Assembly: GCF_005869225.1 (NCBI RefSeq)
Contig: NZ_SWFP01000011.1
Location: 62,001 to 126,000, forward strand
DNA from: Dyadobacter bucti
GTDB lineage: Bacteria > Bacteroidota > Bacteroidia > Cytophagales > Spirosomataceae
Length of the DNA stretch: 64,000 nucleotides
Direction of reading: 5' to 3'
Shown piece by piece: positions 7,859 through 17,184 of the stretch (within the stretch, counting starts at the first letter, position 1; every line of letters begins with the position of its first letter). Both the position numbers and the translations under genes were made by a program. The notes beneath the pieces were generated by a model, which saw only the letters and a list, made by a program, of their open reading frames with translations, ran no database searches and was not told the origin of the DNA.

Positions 7859-9049
7859 CTAAACCTCTGTAAACGGCTGAGGACTGAACGTTATGATAAA
7901 GATAATCAGTGCGAAAATACCGAGGATTATGCGGGGGAGGTCGAGCGGTTTATTTTCCTCTGTTTCTGGATGTCTGATTCCCAGAAAACGGCCCAGGATA
8001 AAAACAAAAGCCAGAAAGCCCCGAGCTCCTTCCCAGTCGGGGTGCACATAGGAAACCGCAAACTGGCATACCACGACTATCAGACTGAGCATTAAGCCGG
8101 TTGACGGATTGTCGGTAGCCCTTTTGAAACAGATATACAGGAAATAAATATAAATGGCGAGGTAAAAGAGCCTTTCATAAAAAAGGGCATCGTTTCCGAT
8201 TGCAAACGAATCGGCCCTGAAAATCCCCAGACCGGCGTAAAAAGCAAATATCGTAAACAGTGCGGGCGCCACTATATCAAATTTTTTCTTACCGATCAGC
8301 CCGTACAAAATATGGCCACCATCCAGCTGTCCGATCGGGATAAGATTGAGGGATGTAAAGAAAAGCGCGAGATATCCTGCAAAAATGTAGGGGTAATGGG
8401 TCATTTCGTAAGCGTGTGGAAGACGTGCAGGGTCGGCAACGTAGGTTTTAAAAAACCAGAAAAGGATATTGTCGCCCAATGCTAGATTCCCGCGGGCATT
8501 TTCGTAGACAAACTGCGGGTAGCTGGAACCAAACCGGGCGTATTCGGGATGGATCGTGAAAATATAATCAGCAGGGGGCAGGTGCGTAAATCCGTACCAT
8601 AACAAAGCTACCGCAGCAATGAATCCTGCCAGCGGGCCTGCAATACCAATATCAAAAAATTTTAACCGCGAGTGAACCTGCGATTTGATACGGATGAAGG
8701 CGCCCATCGTCCCAATACTCTGGGATACCGCGAACCAGAGCGGGATGTAATAAGGTAATGTAACTCGTACCTGATGATACCTGGCCATAAAATAATGCCC
8801 GAATTCGTGGATCGTCAGTATGGCGATAAATGGTAGGGAAAAATGAAATCCCTGCACAAACTCTGCCCAGCCCAGGCGTTTGACGGAAGAAGGAATTGCG
8901 TCGGCAGACCCTGCCAGGAATTTGACGATATCGATAACAAAAGTGAAAAAGCTTCCATACATCCACTCGGCCCCGGCCATTGTTGTCGTAATGATGGTAA
9001 CGATAAAAAGAGTGGCCTGGATGACGTAGGTACGCGTGTTAGACTGCAT
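7859..9049 (-). CDS. Site-2 protease family intramembrane metalloprotease (M50)
   Basis: A 396-aa polytopic membrane protein with the zinc motif HEFGH (in LTIHEFGHYFMARY) and the second-site motif LDGGH (in LIPIGQLDGGHILYG), the signature of S2P/M50 proteases. About eight hydrophobic segments are visible, including a C-terminal pair. Family members cut membrane-anchored substrates, often anti-sigma factors or signal-peptide remnants; no PDZ domain is present, so it is not a RseP orthologue. The gene overlaps the end of the HAD gene by 11 bp, which indicates co-translation. Confidence 0.9.
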   Translation of the reverse strand: MQSNTRTYVIQATLFIVTIITTTMAGAEWMYGSFFTFVIDIVKFLAGSADAIPSSVKRLGWAEFVQGFHFSLPFIAILTIHEFGHYFMARYHQVRVTLPYYIPLWFAVSQSIGTMGAFIRIKSQVHSRLKFFDIGIAGPLAGFIAAVALLWYGFTHLPPADYIFTIHPEYARFGSSYPQFVYENARGNLALGDNILFWFFKTYVADPARLPHAYEMTHYPYIFAGYLALFFTSLNLIPIGQLDGGHILYGLIGKKKFDIVAPALFTIFAFYAGLGIFRADSFAIGNDALFYERLFYLAIYIYFLYICFKRATDNPSTGLMLSLIVVVCQFAVSYVHPDWEGARGFLAFVFILGRFLGIRHPETEENKPLDLPRIILGIFALIIFIITFSPQPFTEV

Positions 9050-9674
9050 AGTCTTTAAGATATTCCAGTATGGTTGATGGTTTTTGGACGAGGATCGTGT
9101 CTATGCCCAATTTTGAAGCTGCGGTAATATTGTCAGGATTGTCGTCCAAAAAGAGTGTTTCCTCAGCATTCAGGCCAGCCAGTTCCAGCACTTGCTGATA
9201 GATCTGGGGATCGGGTTTCATCAGTCCCATTTCGTAGGAAAGAAATACGGTTTCGAAAAGATCGTCGAGCTTTTCTATGCCGGTGGAAGCTTTCAGGATT
9301 TTGTTGACCTCGGTAATATGGATGGAACTTGTATTGCTGAGGAGGAACAACCGGTAATTTTTGCTCAGTTTCTGAAGCAGCTCCACCCTTTCAGGAGGAA
9401 GGTCGAGCAGCAAACTGTTCCATGCCGTGTCTATGGCTTCATCTGAAAGGTCCAAAAAATCGAGGATCTCCCTGACGTAGTTACGAAATCCTTTTTCATC
9501 CAGCTGCCCGGTTTCAAATTGACGAAAAAGGGCGTTTTCTTTAAAAATATGTAAAATTTCCTCCTGTTCCCTGCCACTGAGTGCTGCAAAAGAGCGGGAG
9601 GCGATGGGGACGTCTATGTTGAGAATAACATCACCAAGATCAAAAATGATATTCTTGATTTTACTGTTTTTCAT
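9039..9674 (-). CDS. HAD-superfamily hydrolase, YihX-like phosphatase
   Basis: A 211-aa HAD-IA protein. Motif I is IIFDLGDVILNID with the nucleophile Asp, motif II FLLSNTS, motif III Lys in MGLMKPD, and motif IV LFLDDNPDN. The FDLGDVI style and length are like YihX, a glucose-1-phosphate phosphatase of E. coli, but the substrate in this organism is not known. The small helical cap between motifs I and II fits subclass IA. It sits between accA and the site-2 protease gene in the minus-strand run. Confidence 0.88.
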   Translation of the reverse strand: MKNSKIKNIIFDLGDVILNIDVPIASRSFAALSGREQEEILHIFKENALFRQFETGQLDEKGFRNYVREILDFLDLSDEAIDTAWNSLLLDLPPERVELLQKLSKNYRLFLLSNTSSIHITEVNKILKASTGIEKLDDLFETVFLSYEMGLMKPDPQIYQQVLELAGLNAEETLFLDDNPDNITAASKLGIDTILVQKPSTILEYLKDYAV

Positions 9675-9728
9675 GAGCGGGGCTATTGGCTTTCGGCTTC
9701 GGAAAATATGTTTTTATCCTGCTTTGTC

Positions 9729-10682
9729 TTATTCAACCACCACGCCCATCGCACAGAATTTCTCTATCCTCTGTTCGATTCTGTCTTCGTCGCTGATGGT
9801 CGATAGTTCGGCAATGTTTTCCAGGATCACCTTTTTTAATGTTTCTGCCATCCACTGATGGTCCAGGTGTGCGCCGCCCAATGGTTCAGGGATAATATCG
9901 TCGATCAGCTTGTTTTTCTTCATATCCTTGGCAGTGATCTTCATCGCCTCGGCTGCCTGCTCCTTGAAATCCCAGCTTCTCCACAGGATCGCCGAACAGT
10001 TTTCAGGGGAAATAACCGAATACCAGGTATTTTCCAGCATCAGCACCCTGTCGCCAATCGCAATACCCAGTGCCCCGCCGGAAGCTCCTTCACCGATCAC
10101 GATACAGATCACGGGTACTTTCAGCATGAACATTTCTTTCAGGTTCCTTGCAATTGCTTCGCCCTGCCCGCGTTCCTCCGCCTCCATCCCGGGAAATGCA
10201 CCCGGGGTATCGATCAAAGTAACGATCGGCTTGTTGAACTTTTCGGCGAGCTTCATCAGGCGGAGTGCCTTGCGGTAACCCTCCGGGTTGGGCATACCGA
10301 AGTTACGGTGTTGCCGCTGCTTGGTATTCCGGCCTTTTTGCTGACCTATCAACATAAACGATTGTCCGCCTACATTGGCCAGTCCGCCGATAATTGCCGG
10401 ATCATCCCTCACCTGGCGATCGCCGTGCAGTTCGATGAACTCGTCGCAGATCAGTTCCACGTAATCCTGGGTGTAAGGACGGTCGGGGTGGCGTGAAAGC
10501 TGTACGCGCTGCCAGCGCGTAAGATTTTCAAATATTTCTTTTCGAAGATCTGTAATATTATTTTCCAGTAAGGAAATGGCATCAGAAAAATCAACATTAT
10601 TCTCTTTTGCCAATGTTTTCATTTCTTCGAGCTTACGTTCGAGCTCGGCCATAGGTTTTTCAAAGTCCAGGTATGTTCTCAT
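9729..10682 (-). CDS. accA: Acetyl-CoA carboxylase carboxyltransferase subunit alpha
   Basis: AccA transfers the carboxyl group from carboxybiotin to acetyl-CoA, together with AccD, in the first step of fatty acid synthesis. With the start chosen at 10682 the protein is 317 aa, the usual length, and begins [15 protein letters not shown] like other AccA proteins; an in-frame ATG nine codons upstream (10709) would add an untypical MIAYEKNVN. Conserved blocks include [20 protein letters not shown] and [11 protein letters not shown], the oxyanion-hole and CoA region, and [10 protein letters not shown]. accD is not in the window. Confidence 0.97.
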   Translation of the reverse strand: MRTYLDFEKPMAELERKLEEMKTLAKENNVDFSDAISLLENNITDLRKEIFENLTRWQRVQLSRHPDRPYTQDYVELICDEFIELHGDRQVRDDPAIIGGLANVGGQSFMLIGQQKGRNTKQRQHRNFGMPNPEGYRKALRLMKLAEKFNKPIVTLIDTPGAFPGMEAEERGQGEAIARNLKEMFMLKVPVICIVIGEGASGGALGIAIGDRVLMLENTWYSVISPENCSAILWRSWDFKEQAAEAMKITAKDMKKNKLIDDIIPEPLGGAHLDHQWMAETLKKVILENIAELSTISDEDRIEQRIEKFCAMGVVVE

Positions 10683-10715
10683 ATTTACGTTCTTTTCGTA
10701 GGCTATCACTAAAAA

Positions 10716-12134
10716 TCAGAGTTCGTAAGTTTGTCCCCTGGTCGGTATTTCCACCGATTTGTAGCCATTTTGTTCAATTATACTTTGGAAATCGGCCATA
10801 CTCTGCTGCTCTCCGTGTACCAGGAAAACGCCTTTGAGTTTTTCCGGATCCTGCATTTTTACAAATTTCAGCAGATCATTCTGATCTCCGTGGCCGCTAA
10901 ATACGTCAATTTTTTCAATATTAGCCAAGACCGGCAATTGCTTTCCACGAATGGAAATGGTATCCTGTCCATTTAACAGCCTCCACCCGAGCGTTCCTTC
11001 CGAGGCGTAACCGATCATCAGGATGGTAGCATAAGGGTTGCCGATATTTGCCTCCACATGTTGTTCGACACGCCCGCCCTGGACCATACCCGAGGACGAA
11101 ATAATGATACAAGGTTCATTGTAATTGGATACCGCCCGGCTTGCATCCGAGCTTTCGAGATAGATCAGGTTCTCGAAATCAAAGAGCATATCATTATCTT
11201 CCTGGAAACTCCGGGCCTCCTTGTTGAGCAACCGTACATGCCGCTGGTACACTTTGGTGCTGCTATGGGCCAGAGGACTATCTGAGAAGACCTTCAGATA
11301 GGGAAATGAACGGTCCATGTAGATCTTGTTCAGCGTATAAAGCAAAGCCTGTGTACGGCCCACGCTGAAAGAAGGGATAATAAGCCTTCCGGGAATGTCG
11401 ATACAAGTGCGTTTGATGACGTCGGCCAATGCTTCGACCGGCGACCCCTGATCTTCGTGCAAGCGGTTGCCGTAAGTGGACTCGCAAATGAGATAGTCAA
11501 CCTGAGGGATTTCCTGCGGGTCGGTCAGGAGCGGGTAGTTGCTGCGGCCGATATCTCCCGAAAAGCAGATTCTTTTCTTTTGGCCGTCTTCGTAAACCTC
11601 CACTACGATATGCGAAGCGCCAAGCAAATGCCCCGCACCATAAAAAACAATGGTAATATTGTCGGCGATACGGTAGCGCTGGCCAAAGGCAACGGGAACG
11701 AAATTATCAAGTGCCTCGATCACATGTTTCTCAACAAAATAATCCATAGGCACTTCTTTTTTCTTCTTCCCCTTCTTTTTGGAGCCGTTGCGGGCATTGA
11801 GACGTTTCTGATGCAAATTGGCGGCGTCTTTCAGAAGAAGTGAGGTAAGCGCAAGTGTAGGCTCGGTACAAACAACCCTGCCTTCAAAACCTTCTTTATA
11901 TAAATTGGGAATATTGCCGGAATGATCAATGTGGGCATGTGTTAAAAGCACCGTGTTGATCAGACTTGCGTCAAATGGAAAGACACTTTTTTGTTCCTCA
12001 TATCTTGTTTTCCTGCCTATTTCATCCAAATCAAAATCGGAACCACAATCAATCAAAATCCGGTAATCGTCCGATTCTAAAAGAAACATACTACCTGTAA
12101 CCTGTTGCGCAGCTCCCCAAAATGTCAATTTCAT
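10716..12134 (-). CDS. MBL-fold hydrolase with beta-CASP domain (CPSF/RNase J-like)
   Basis: A 472-aa metallo-beta-lactamase protein with an inserted beta-CASP domain. Motif 2 is LTHAHIDHSGNIP (HxHxDH), motif 3 a His in GAGHLLGASH, motif 4 the Asp in FSGDIGRS; beta-CASP motifs A-C appear as CESTYGNRLH, VFSGHGDQ and VFLVHGEQ. PSFSVGRTQALLY is also typical. Relatives process RNA (CPSF73-like exo/endonucleases such as YsgC/Ribonuclease Z relatives), so an RNA-processing role is likely but not proven. A lysine-rich loop (SKKKGKKKKE) near residue 120 could bind nucleic acid. It is the first gene of the minus-strand run; a -7 box TACTTTTG lies at 12238-12245 on the minus strand. Confidence 0.85.
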   Translation of the reverse strand: MKLTFWGAAQQVTGSMFLLESDDYRILIDCGSDFDLDEIGRKTRYEEQKSVFPFDASLINTVLLTHAHIDHSGNIPNLYKEGFEGRVVCTEPTLALTSLLLKDAANLHQKRLNARNGSKKKGKKKKEVPMDYFVEKHVIEALDNFVPVAFGQRYRIADNITIVFYGAGHLLGASHIVVEVYEDGQKKRICFSGDIGRSNYPLLTDPQEIPQVDYLICESTYGNRLHEDQGSPVEALADVIKRTCIDIPGRLIIPSFSVGRTQALLYTLNKIYMDRSFPYLKVFSDSPLAHSSTKVYQRHVRLLNKEARSFQEDNDMLFDFENLIYLESSDASRAVSNYNEPCIIISSSGMVQGGRVEQHVEANIGNPYATILMIGYASEGTLGWRLLNGQDTISIRGKQLPVLANIEKIDVFSGHGDQNDLLKFVKMQDPEKLKGVFLVHGEQQSMADFQSIIEQNGYKSVEIPTRGQTYEL

Positions 12135-12333
12135 ACTTAAAAATGGGGTGAATTTCTATATTATGATTTTTCACTCTGCCGGAAAAACCAATATCACTAT
12201 GGAATCCTGAATTAGTTTTATTTGGGTTAATACCTTACAAAAGTACCAAAAAACACACTGAGAATAGGCGATTACTTCCTAGATTAGATTTGGAATATCA
12301 ACTTTTTCCGGGAAGGTCACCGGTTTGATCATT

Positions 12334-13803
12334 ATGAAATTCAGTATAGCGCTCTTTAACCTCCTTTTCTGCCAGATTTGTCTTGCCCAGAATATTGACT
12401 CCCTCGCGTTGAATAATTTTCGCGACGCGGTTCTTGAGCTGCAAAATAGCGAATTATTGCGCAACGGCTCATTGGCGGTCAGCCTCAAAACGGTAAAGGA
12501 CGGGAAACATATCTTTTCTGTAAATCAGGAACGGTCGCTGCCTTCTGCGTCTACATTGAAACTGGTGTCCACTGCTACGGCACTGTCGGTGTTTGGGGGA
12601 GATTACCGGTTTCAGACATTTCTTGAATATGACGGGGTTATCAGAAAGGACACACTTGTAGGGAATCTATATATCCACGGAACCGGCGACCCGTCCCTGG
12701 GGAGCGACCGGTTCAAGGGGTATCCCGGCAGCGCGGAGTTACTTAGCCGCTGGGCGGCTGCTATCCAAAAGGCTGGTATCCGCTACATCAAAGGCAAAAT
12801 ATTGGGAGATGCTTCGTTTTTTGACAATCAGCCGCTCGCAAGCACTTGGATATGGGGAGATATCGGGAATTACTACGGGGCAGGGGTACAGGGCCTTAAT
12901 TTCAATGAAAATCAGTACAAAATCAAGTTTAAGCCTGGTGCAGAGCCGGGTGACCCTTCTTCGTTTTTGGGCATTGAGCCAGCAATTCCTTATTTGTCTT
13001 TTGTGAACCAGGTTACAACCGGCGATAAAGGTTCCGGCGATCAGACTATCGTTTACAGCAGTCCGCTTGGAAACAATGTGGTGCTAACGGGAACGGTTCC
13101 GACCGGTTTTTCGAGTTTTTCTGTGAAAGGCTCAATTCCCGATGCTGCTGAGTATGTGGTTTTTGCTTTAAAAGAAAAACTGAGGAGTGTTTCCATTGCT
13201 GTCATAGACAGTAGTGACATCGCCAATATTCCCGCCTCTTTATCCGGTACTAAGAAAGTTTTGGATGAATACAAATCTCCGCCCCTGCGTGAGCTGTGCC
13301 AGCAAACCAATTTCTGGAGCATTAACTTATATGCAGATGCATTTTTAAAACAGGTGGGAAAAAGGTTAACCGGGAAGTCTGGCTATGATGAGGCGTCTCT
13401 CGCGATGTCCGCTTTTTGGTCGGCTAGAAACGCTGATATGCGTGGTTTTTATATCAAGGATGGGAGTGGGCTTTCTCCATCAGGTTCGGTGACTACCGGT
13501 AATCTCACGGATATTTTGAATGCCGTAAACAAGGAAGCAACTTTTCCTGATTTTTACAAAAGTATAGGCATACTTGGAGTGAACGGCACTGTTAGGAACC
13601 TTGGGAAAGGAACACGTGCTGCCGGAAACGTCCGTGTAAAAAGCGGATCTATTGAAGGGACAAGGGCTTATGCAGGTTATGTCACTTCCAGATCGGGTAC
13701 GTTGCTCAGTTTTTCCATTATCGCGAACAAATACATGCCTGGTAGCAACCGGATCATGACCGATGAATTGGTAAGGCTTATGGCTTTAATGGCCGAGCTG
13801 TAA
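12334..13803 (+). CDS. dacB: D-alanyl-D-alanine carboxypeptidase/endopeptidase (PBP4, DacB)
   Basis: A 489-aa exported penicillin-binding protein of peptidase family S13. The signal peptide is MKFSIALFNLLFCQICLAQ. Active-site motifs: SxxK as STLK (in LPSASTLKLVSTATAL), SxN as SIN (in FWSINLYADAF) and KTG variant KSG (in VRVKSGSIEGT). It trims or cuts D-Ala cross-links in periplasmic peptidoglycan. I used the ATG at 12334; a TTG three codons earlier is less likely. Divergent from the beta-CASP gene and convergent with hslV, with a shared terminator at 13812-13834. Confidence 0.93.
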   Translation: MKFSIALFNLLFCQICLAQNIDSLALNNFRDAVLELQNSELLRNGSLAVSLKTVKDGKHIFSVNQERSLPSASTLKLVSTATALSVFGGDYRFQTFLEYDGVIRKDTLVGNLYIHGTGDPSLGSDRFKGYPGSAELLSRWAAAIQKAGIRYIKGKILGDASFFDNQPLASTWIWGDIGNYYGAGVQGLNFNENQYKIKFKPGAEPGDPSSFLGIEPAIPYLSFVNQVTTGDKGSGDQTIVYSSPLGNNVVLTGTVPTGFSSFSVKGSIPDAAEYVVFALKEKLRSVSIAVIDSSDIANIPASLSGTKKVLDEYKSPPLRELCQQTNFWSINLYADAFLKQVGKRLTGKSGYDEASLAMSAFWSARNADMRGFYIKDGSGLSPSGSVTTGNLTDILNAVNKEATFPDFYKSIGILGVNGTVRNLGKGTRAAGNVRVKSGSIEGTRAYAGYVTSRSGTLLSFSIIANKYMPGSNRIMTDELVRLMALMAEL

Positions 13804-13811
13804 ATACAAAA

Positions 13812-13834
13812 AGCCGGGGCACGAAGCCCCGGCT
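13812..13834. terminator. Bidirectional terminator between dacB and hslV
   Basis: A perfect 9-bp stem (AGCCGGGGC / GCCCCGGCT) with the 5-nt loop ACGAA. On the minus strand it is followed by a U-rich run (TTTTTGTATTTA), on the plus strand by an AT-rich tail, so it can stop both convergent genes. Confidence 0.85.
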
Positions 13835-13857
13835 ACCAGTTCGTAATTATTTTAATG

Positions 13858-14397
13858 TTACTGAACCTTCTCAATAACAAGGTTATGATTGGTGTAAATG
13901 CAAAGATCTGCCGCAACCGTCAGTCCTTCCCTTACAATTTCTTCGGCTGATAAATGCGCAGCGTGTTTTTTCAGGGCCTGTGCTGCTGACAGCGCATAAT
14001 TGCCTCCCGATCCGATAGCTGCGATCCCGTTTTCAGGTTCCAGCACATCGCCGGTGCCGGATATTACCAGAATTTCTTCCTTGTTGGCGGTGATCATCAT
14101 AGCTTCAAGCTTTCGCAGATAACGATCTGTCCGCCAGTCTTTTGCCAGTTCAATGGCGGCCCGCTTCATATTGCCTCCGTAAGCATTCAGTTTTTCTTCG
14201 AATTTTTCAAGTAATGTAAAGGCATCAGCCGTGGAGCCGGCAAATCCTACGAGGATCTTTCCACCCATTAAAGTTCTGATTTTTTTTACATTACTTTTTG
14301 CAACCGTATTTCCCATTGTAGCCTGTCCGTCGGCGCCCAGTGACACAGTTCCGTTATGAAGCACTCCTAGAACAGTTGTGGCGTGTATTTTTTCCAT
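13858..14397 (-). CDS. hslV: ATP-dependent protease proteolytic subunit HslV
   Basis: HslV (ClpQ) is the threonine peptidase of the HslUV two-tier complex in the cytoplasm. The 179-aa protein carries a short propeptide MEKIHA before the catalytic Thr of TTVLGV, as in the Bacillus ClpQ type, then [10 protein letters not shown] and the Lys of VKKIR. The [15 protein letters not shown] and [11 protein letters not shown] blocks are typical. The ATPase gene hslU is not adjacent, so the complex is encoded at split loci or the partner is elsewhere. Confidence 0.96.
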   Translation of the reverse strand: MEKIHATTVLGVLHNGTVSLGADGQATMGNTVAKSNVKKIRTLMGGKILVGFAGSTADAFTLLEKFEEKLNAYGGNMKRAAIELAKDWRTDRYLRKLEAMMITANKEEILVISGTGDVLEPENGIAAIGSGGNYALSAAQALKKHAAHLSAEEIVREGLTVAADLCIYTNHNLVIEKVQ

Positions 14398-14468
14398 ACA
14401 AATATTTTAAATTCAGATAATGTCCCGCAAGCATGTTTACTTGCTTATGCCCAAAGGCTACAAAACAA

Positions 14469-14496
14469 AAGTGCCAGGCATGGAAACCTGACACTT
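14469..14496 (-). terminator. Terminator after coiled-coil gene
   Basis: On the minus strand AAGTGTCAGG and CCTGGCACTT form a 10-bp stem with one G-U pair and an 8-nt loop, followed by TTTTGTTTTG. It lies 33 bp past the stop of the gene at 14529. Confidence 0.75.
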
Positions 14497-14528
14497 TGTA
14501 CAGTATTTATAAAAACGATAGCTGTAAC

Positions 14529-15188
14529 CTATTTTTTCAAAAGGATCGATAGCATTGTCTTTTGCATTTCCTTCATTTCGTCGAAGGCAGTTTCCATTTT
14601 GTCGAAACGATTGTCCATTTGGTTCAGTCTGCCATCCGTTTTGTCAAACTGGCCATCCATTTTGTCAAACTGGCCATTCATTTTGTCAAACCGGGCATCC
14701 ATTTGATCAAACCGGGCATCCATTCCATCCAGCCTGGTATCAATGTCATCCAGCTTGATATCAATGTGATCGACCTTACTTTCAATCTTGTCCAGTCTCA
14801 GCTCAATTTTGTCAACCCTGGTTTCGATTTTATCGATTTTGTCTTCGATTTTGTCGATCTTATCTTCGATTTTGTCAAGCCTGTACTCGATTTTTTCAAT
14901 TCTGTACTCGATTTTATCAAGTCTGCCTTCAACCTTATCAAGCCTTTTCTCAACACGGTCGAGGCGAGTTTCGAACTGGGTCATCTTATTGGAAAGCAGT
15001 AGTTGACTTTGCAGCAGGAAATCAATGTTTTCCGTTTGCTTTTCGACAATTTTCATTGTCCTGACTACAATATCCGTAAGTTGATCAACTTTCTGTTCTA
15101 TTTTATCCTGCCTTAACAAAAGCTCGGCAAGAACCGGCTCGATCTGGTCCAATCTCTTATCTGGGGTCATATAGTGTGTTAATCTCAT
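14529..15188 (-). CDS. Heptad-repeat coiled-coil protein of unknown function
   Basis: A 219-aa soluble protein with no recognised catalytic domain. From about residue 75 to 205 it is nearly pure heptads of the type RLDKIEDKIDKIE, then a softer form RFDQMDARFDKMN, about 18 heptads in all, so it should form a long parallel coiled coil. A less regular N-terminal helix (KRLDQIEPVLAELLLRQDKI) and a short hydrophobic C-terminus (QKTMLSILLKK) flank it. No signal peptide. The start is 7 bp past the stop of the pdhC-like gene, so it may be co-transcribed. The 21-bp DNA periodicity implies growth by slippage. Function not known. Confidence 0.75.
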   Translation of the reverse strand: MRLTHYMTPDKRLDQIEPVLAELLLRQDKIEQKVDQLTDIVVRTMKIVEKQTENIDFLLQSQLLLSNKMTQFETRLDRVEKRLDKVEGRLDKIEYRIEKIEYRLDKIEDKIDKIEDKIDKIETRVDKIELRLDKIESKVDHIDIKLDDIDTRLDGMDARFDQMDARFDKMNGQFDKMDGQFDKTDGRLNQMDNRFDKMETAFDEMKEMQKTMLSILLKK

Positions 15189-15195
15189 ATTGATT

Positions 15196-16902
15196 TTAAA
15201 CTAGCATGCTCATTGGTTCTTCCAAAAGCTTTTTAACAGTTTGCAGGAAAGATGCTCCTAATGCACCATCAACTACGCGGTGATCAGCAGAGAGCGTCAC
15301 TTTCATGATGTTGGTCGGATAAACAGTTCCGTCTTCCTTGAATGCAGCCACTTTCTTAATGGTACCGATAGCCAGGATACAAGAATCGGGTGGGTTAATG
15401 ATAGCTGTAAATTCATCTACCCCGAACATTCCCAGGTTGGAGATCGAGAAAGTATTGCCTTCCCAGTCCTTTGGCTGCAGTTTTTTATCTTTTGCTTTTC
15501 CGGCAAAGTCTTTAACCTCAGCCGAAATCGTAGACAAAGTTTTCTTGTCAGCGTCACGAACCACTGGAACGAGCAAACCTTCGTCCACGGCTACCGCAAC
15601 ACCTATATTCACGTAATTATATCTTCTGATTTTATCTCCCAACCATGCAGAATTTACGGCAGGATGCTGTTTCAAAGCAACGGCGCAGGCTTTGATCACC
15701 ATGTCATTGAAAGAGATCTTCGCTGGGCTTACCTCGTTCAGTTGCGGGCGCAAAGCCATTGCTTTGTCCATCACGATTTCCATGGTTACATAGAAATGCG
15801 GCGCCGTAAATAAGCTGTCGCTCAATCTCCTGGCGATTGTCTTACGCATTTGAGAAACAGGGGTATCCACAAAATCTCCTGTTGCCGGTGCGCTTGTTGC
15901 CGGTTCTGCTTTTGGAGCGTGGCTTGGAGCAGGTGCTGTCGCCTGAGGTGCCGCTTCTGTTTTGGCAGCCGGCTTGAACTCATCAACATCTCGTTTCACG
16001 ATCCGGCCATTGTCTCCGCTGCCCTCTATCTGGCTGAGGTTGATACCTTTTTCATCGGCTAGGCGTTTGGCCAGAGGCGATGCTTTTACACGGTCACCGG
16101 CATCAGCTACTGAAACCGCTTTTTCCGAGCCATTCTGGCTGGAAGCTGCTGCTTTTTCTGATTTCCCTTCATCCGCTGCATCTATATTTTCTACTTCGTC
16201 ACCTGCTTCTCCGTTTTCACGTGCAAGCAAAGCTTCTACATTGGCTCCTTCCTCACCGATCACGGCAATGATACCATCTACCGGTACGGCCTCACCATCT
16301 TTAATACCTATATACAAAAGTGTACCGTCCTCGTACGCTTCCAGTTCCATCGTAGCTTTGTCGGTTTCGACGTCGGCCAGTATATCACCGGATTTTATTT
16401 TGTCACCTACTTTTTTCTGCCACGAAACCAAAGTCCCTTCTTCCATAGTATCGCTCATTTTCGGCATACGAACGACCACCGCATTAATTTTCTCGGTCGA
16501 TTTGGCAGCTTTCTTTGCAGGCTCAGGTGTAGCAGTTTCCACCGCCGGGGCACTGTCCACTGCGGCGGAAGCTTTCGGTTCTTCTTTTGCCGGTTCTTCG
16601 CTGGCTGCGGATTTGGCGGCTCCGTTGCCGCCTCCATCTTCCAGAAGTGATTTATAATCTTCTCCTTCGGCCCCAACCACAGCCATAATGCCATCTATCG
16701 GAACTGCATCGCCTTTATTGACACCAATGTAAAGAAGTGTACCGTCATAATAAGATTCCAGGTCCATTGTTGCCTTATCGGTTTCGACCTCAGCAATAAT
16801 TTCACCGGACTTGATTTTATCACCTACTTTTTTGTGCCATTCTGCGATAACACCTTCTTCCATGGTGTCGCTCATCTTGGGCATACGAACTACTTCAGCC
16901 AT
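15196..16902 (-). CDS. pdhC: Pyruvate dehydrogenase complex dihydrolipoamide acetyltransferase (E2)
   Basis: E2 passes acetyl groups from E1-bound lipoyl arms to CoA and forms the core of the complex. In 568 aa I see two lipoyl domains (lysine in ETDKATMDLES near residue 43 and ETDKATMELEA near 180), linkers rich in Ala, Glu and Pro, a subunit-binding domain (ASPLAKRLADEKGINLSQI), and a catalytic domain ending in the active-site motif ADHRVVDGALGASF. The two similar lipoyl domains arose by duplication. E1 and E3 genes are not adjacent. The product could in principle serve another 2-oxoacid, but the Bacteroidota PDH form is the best fit. Confidence 0.93.
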   Translation of the reverse strand: MAEVVRMPKMSDTMEEGVIAEWHKKVGDKIKSGEIIAEVETDKATMDLESYYDGTLLYIGVNKGDAVPIDGIMAVVGAEGEDYKSLLEDGGGNGAAKSAASEEPAKEEPKASAAVDSAPAVETATPEPAKKAAKSTEKINAVVVRMPKMSDTMEEGTLVSWQKKVGDKIKSGDILADVETDKATMELEAYEDGTLLYIGIKDGEAVPVDGIIAVIGEEGANVEALLARENGEAGDEVENIDAADEGKSEKAAASSQNGSEKAVSVADAGDRVKASPLAKRLADEKGINLSQIEGSGDNGRIVKRDVDEFKPAAKTEAAPQATAPAPSHAPKAEPATSAPATGDFVDTPVSQMRKTIARRLSDSLFTAPHFYVTMEIVMDKAMALRPQLNEVSPAKISFNDMVIKACAVALKQHPAVNSAWLGDKIRRYNYVNIGVAVAVDEGLLVPVVRDADKKTLSTISAEVKDFAGKAKDKKLQPKDWEGNTFSISNLGMFGVDEFTAIINPPDSCILAIGTIKKVAAFKEDGTVYPTNIMKVTLSADHRVVDGALGASFLQTVKKLLEEPMSMLV

Positions 16903-17121
16903 ATCGCTTGTTAAGGTATTTTAGTTTCTTAGTCTAAACTCAGATTTTAGTCAAAATTACAATAAAAGGTGAATAGGTAGGGTCTTTCACTCCATAAAAT
17001 TGACCAAAACGGCCTCCCGGGCGGTCGGGGGTAAATTTTCTGGTATACTTTGTATTGATTATCAAATATATACCTTTTTCGCGCAGGAGCTATTGCGGAA
17101 GCTGTCGAAGTGCAGGAAAAG

Positions 17122-17172
17122 AAAAAGGCAGGCTACTGCAATCTCTTAGAGGATTGTAGTAGCCTGCCTTTT
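17122..17172 (-). terminator. Terminator after lepA
   Basis: Twenty-base arms starting AAAGGCAGGCTACT pair with one G-U wobble around an 8-nt loop; the minus strand continues into TTTTTCTTTTCC. It lies 13 bp past the lepA stop codon. Confidence 0.85.
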
Positions 17173-17184
17173 GTAATATGCGGC

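Noticed and set aside
9858-10496. Antisense frame of 212 codons over accA
   Set aside because: Shadow of a clear accA gene.
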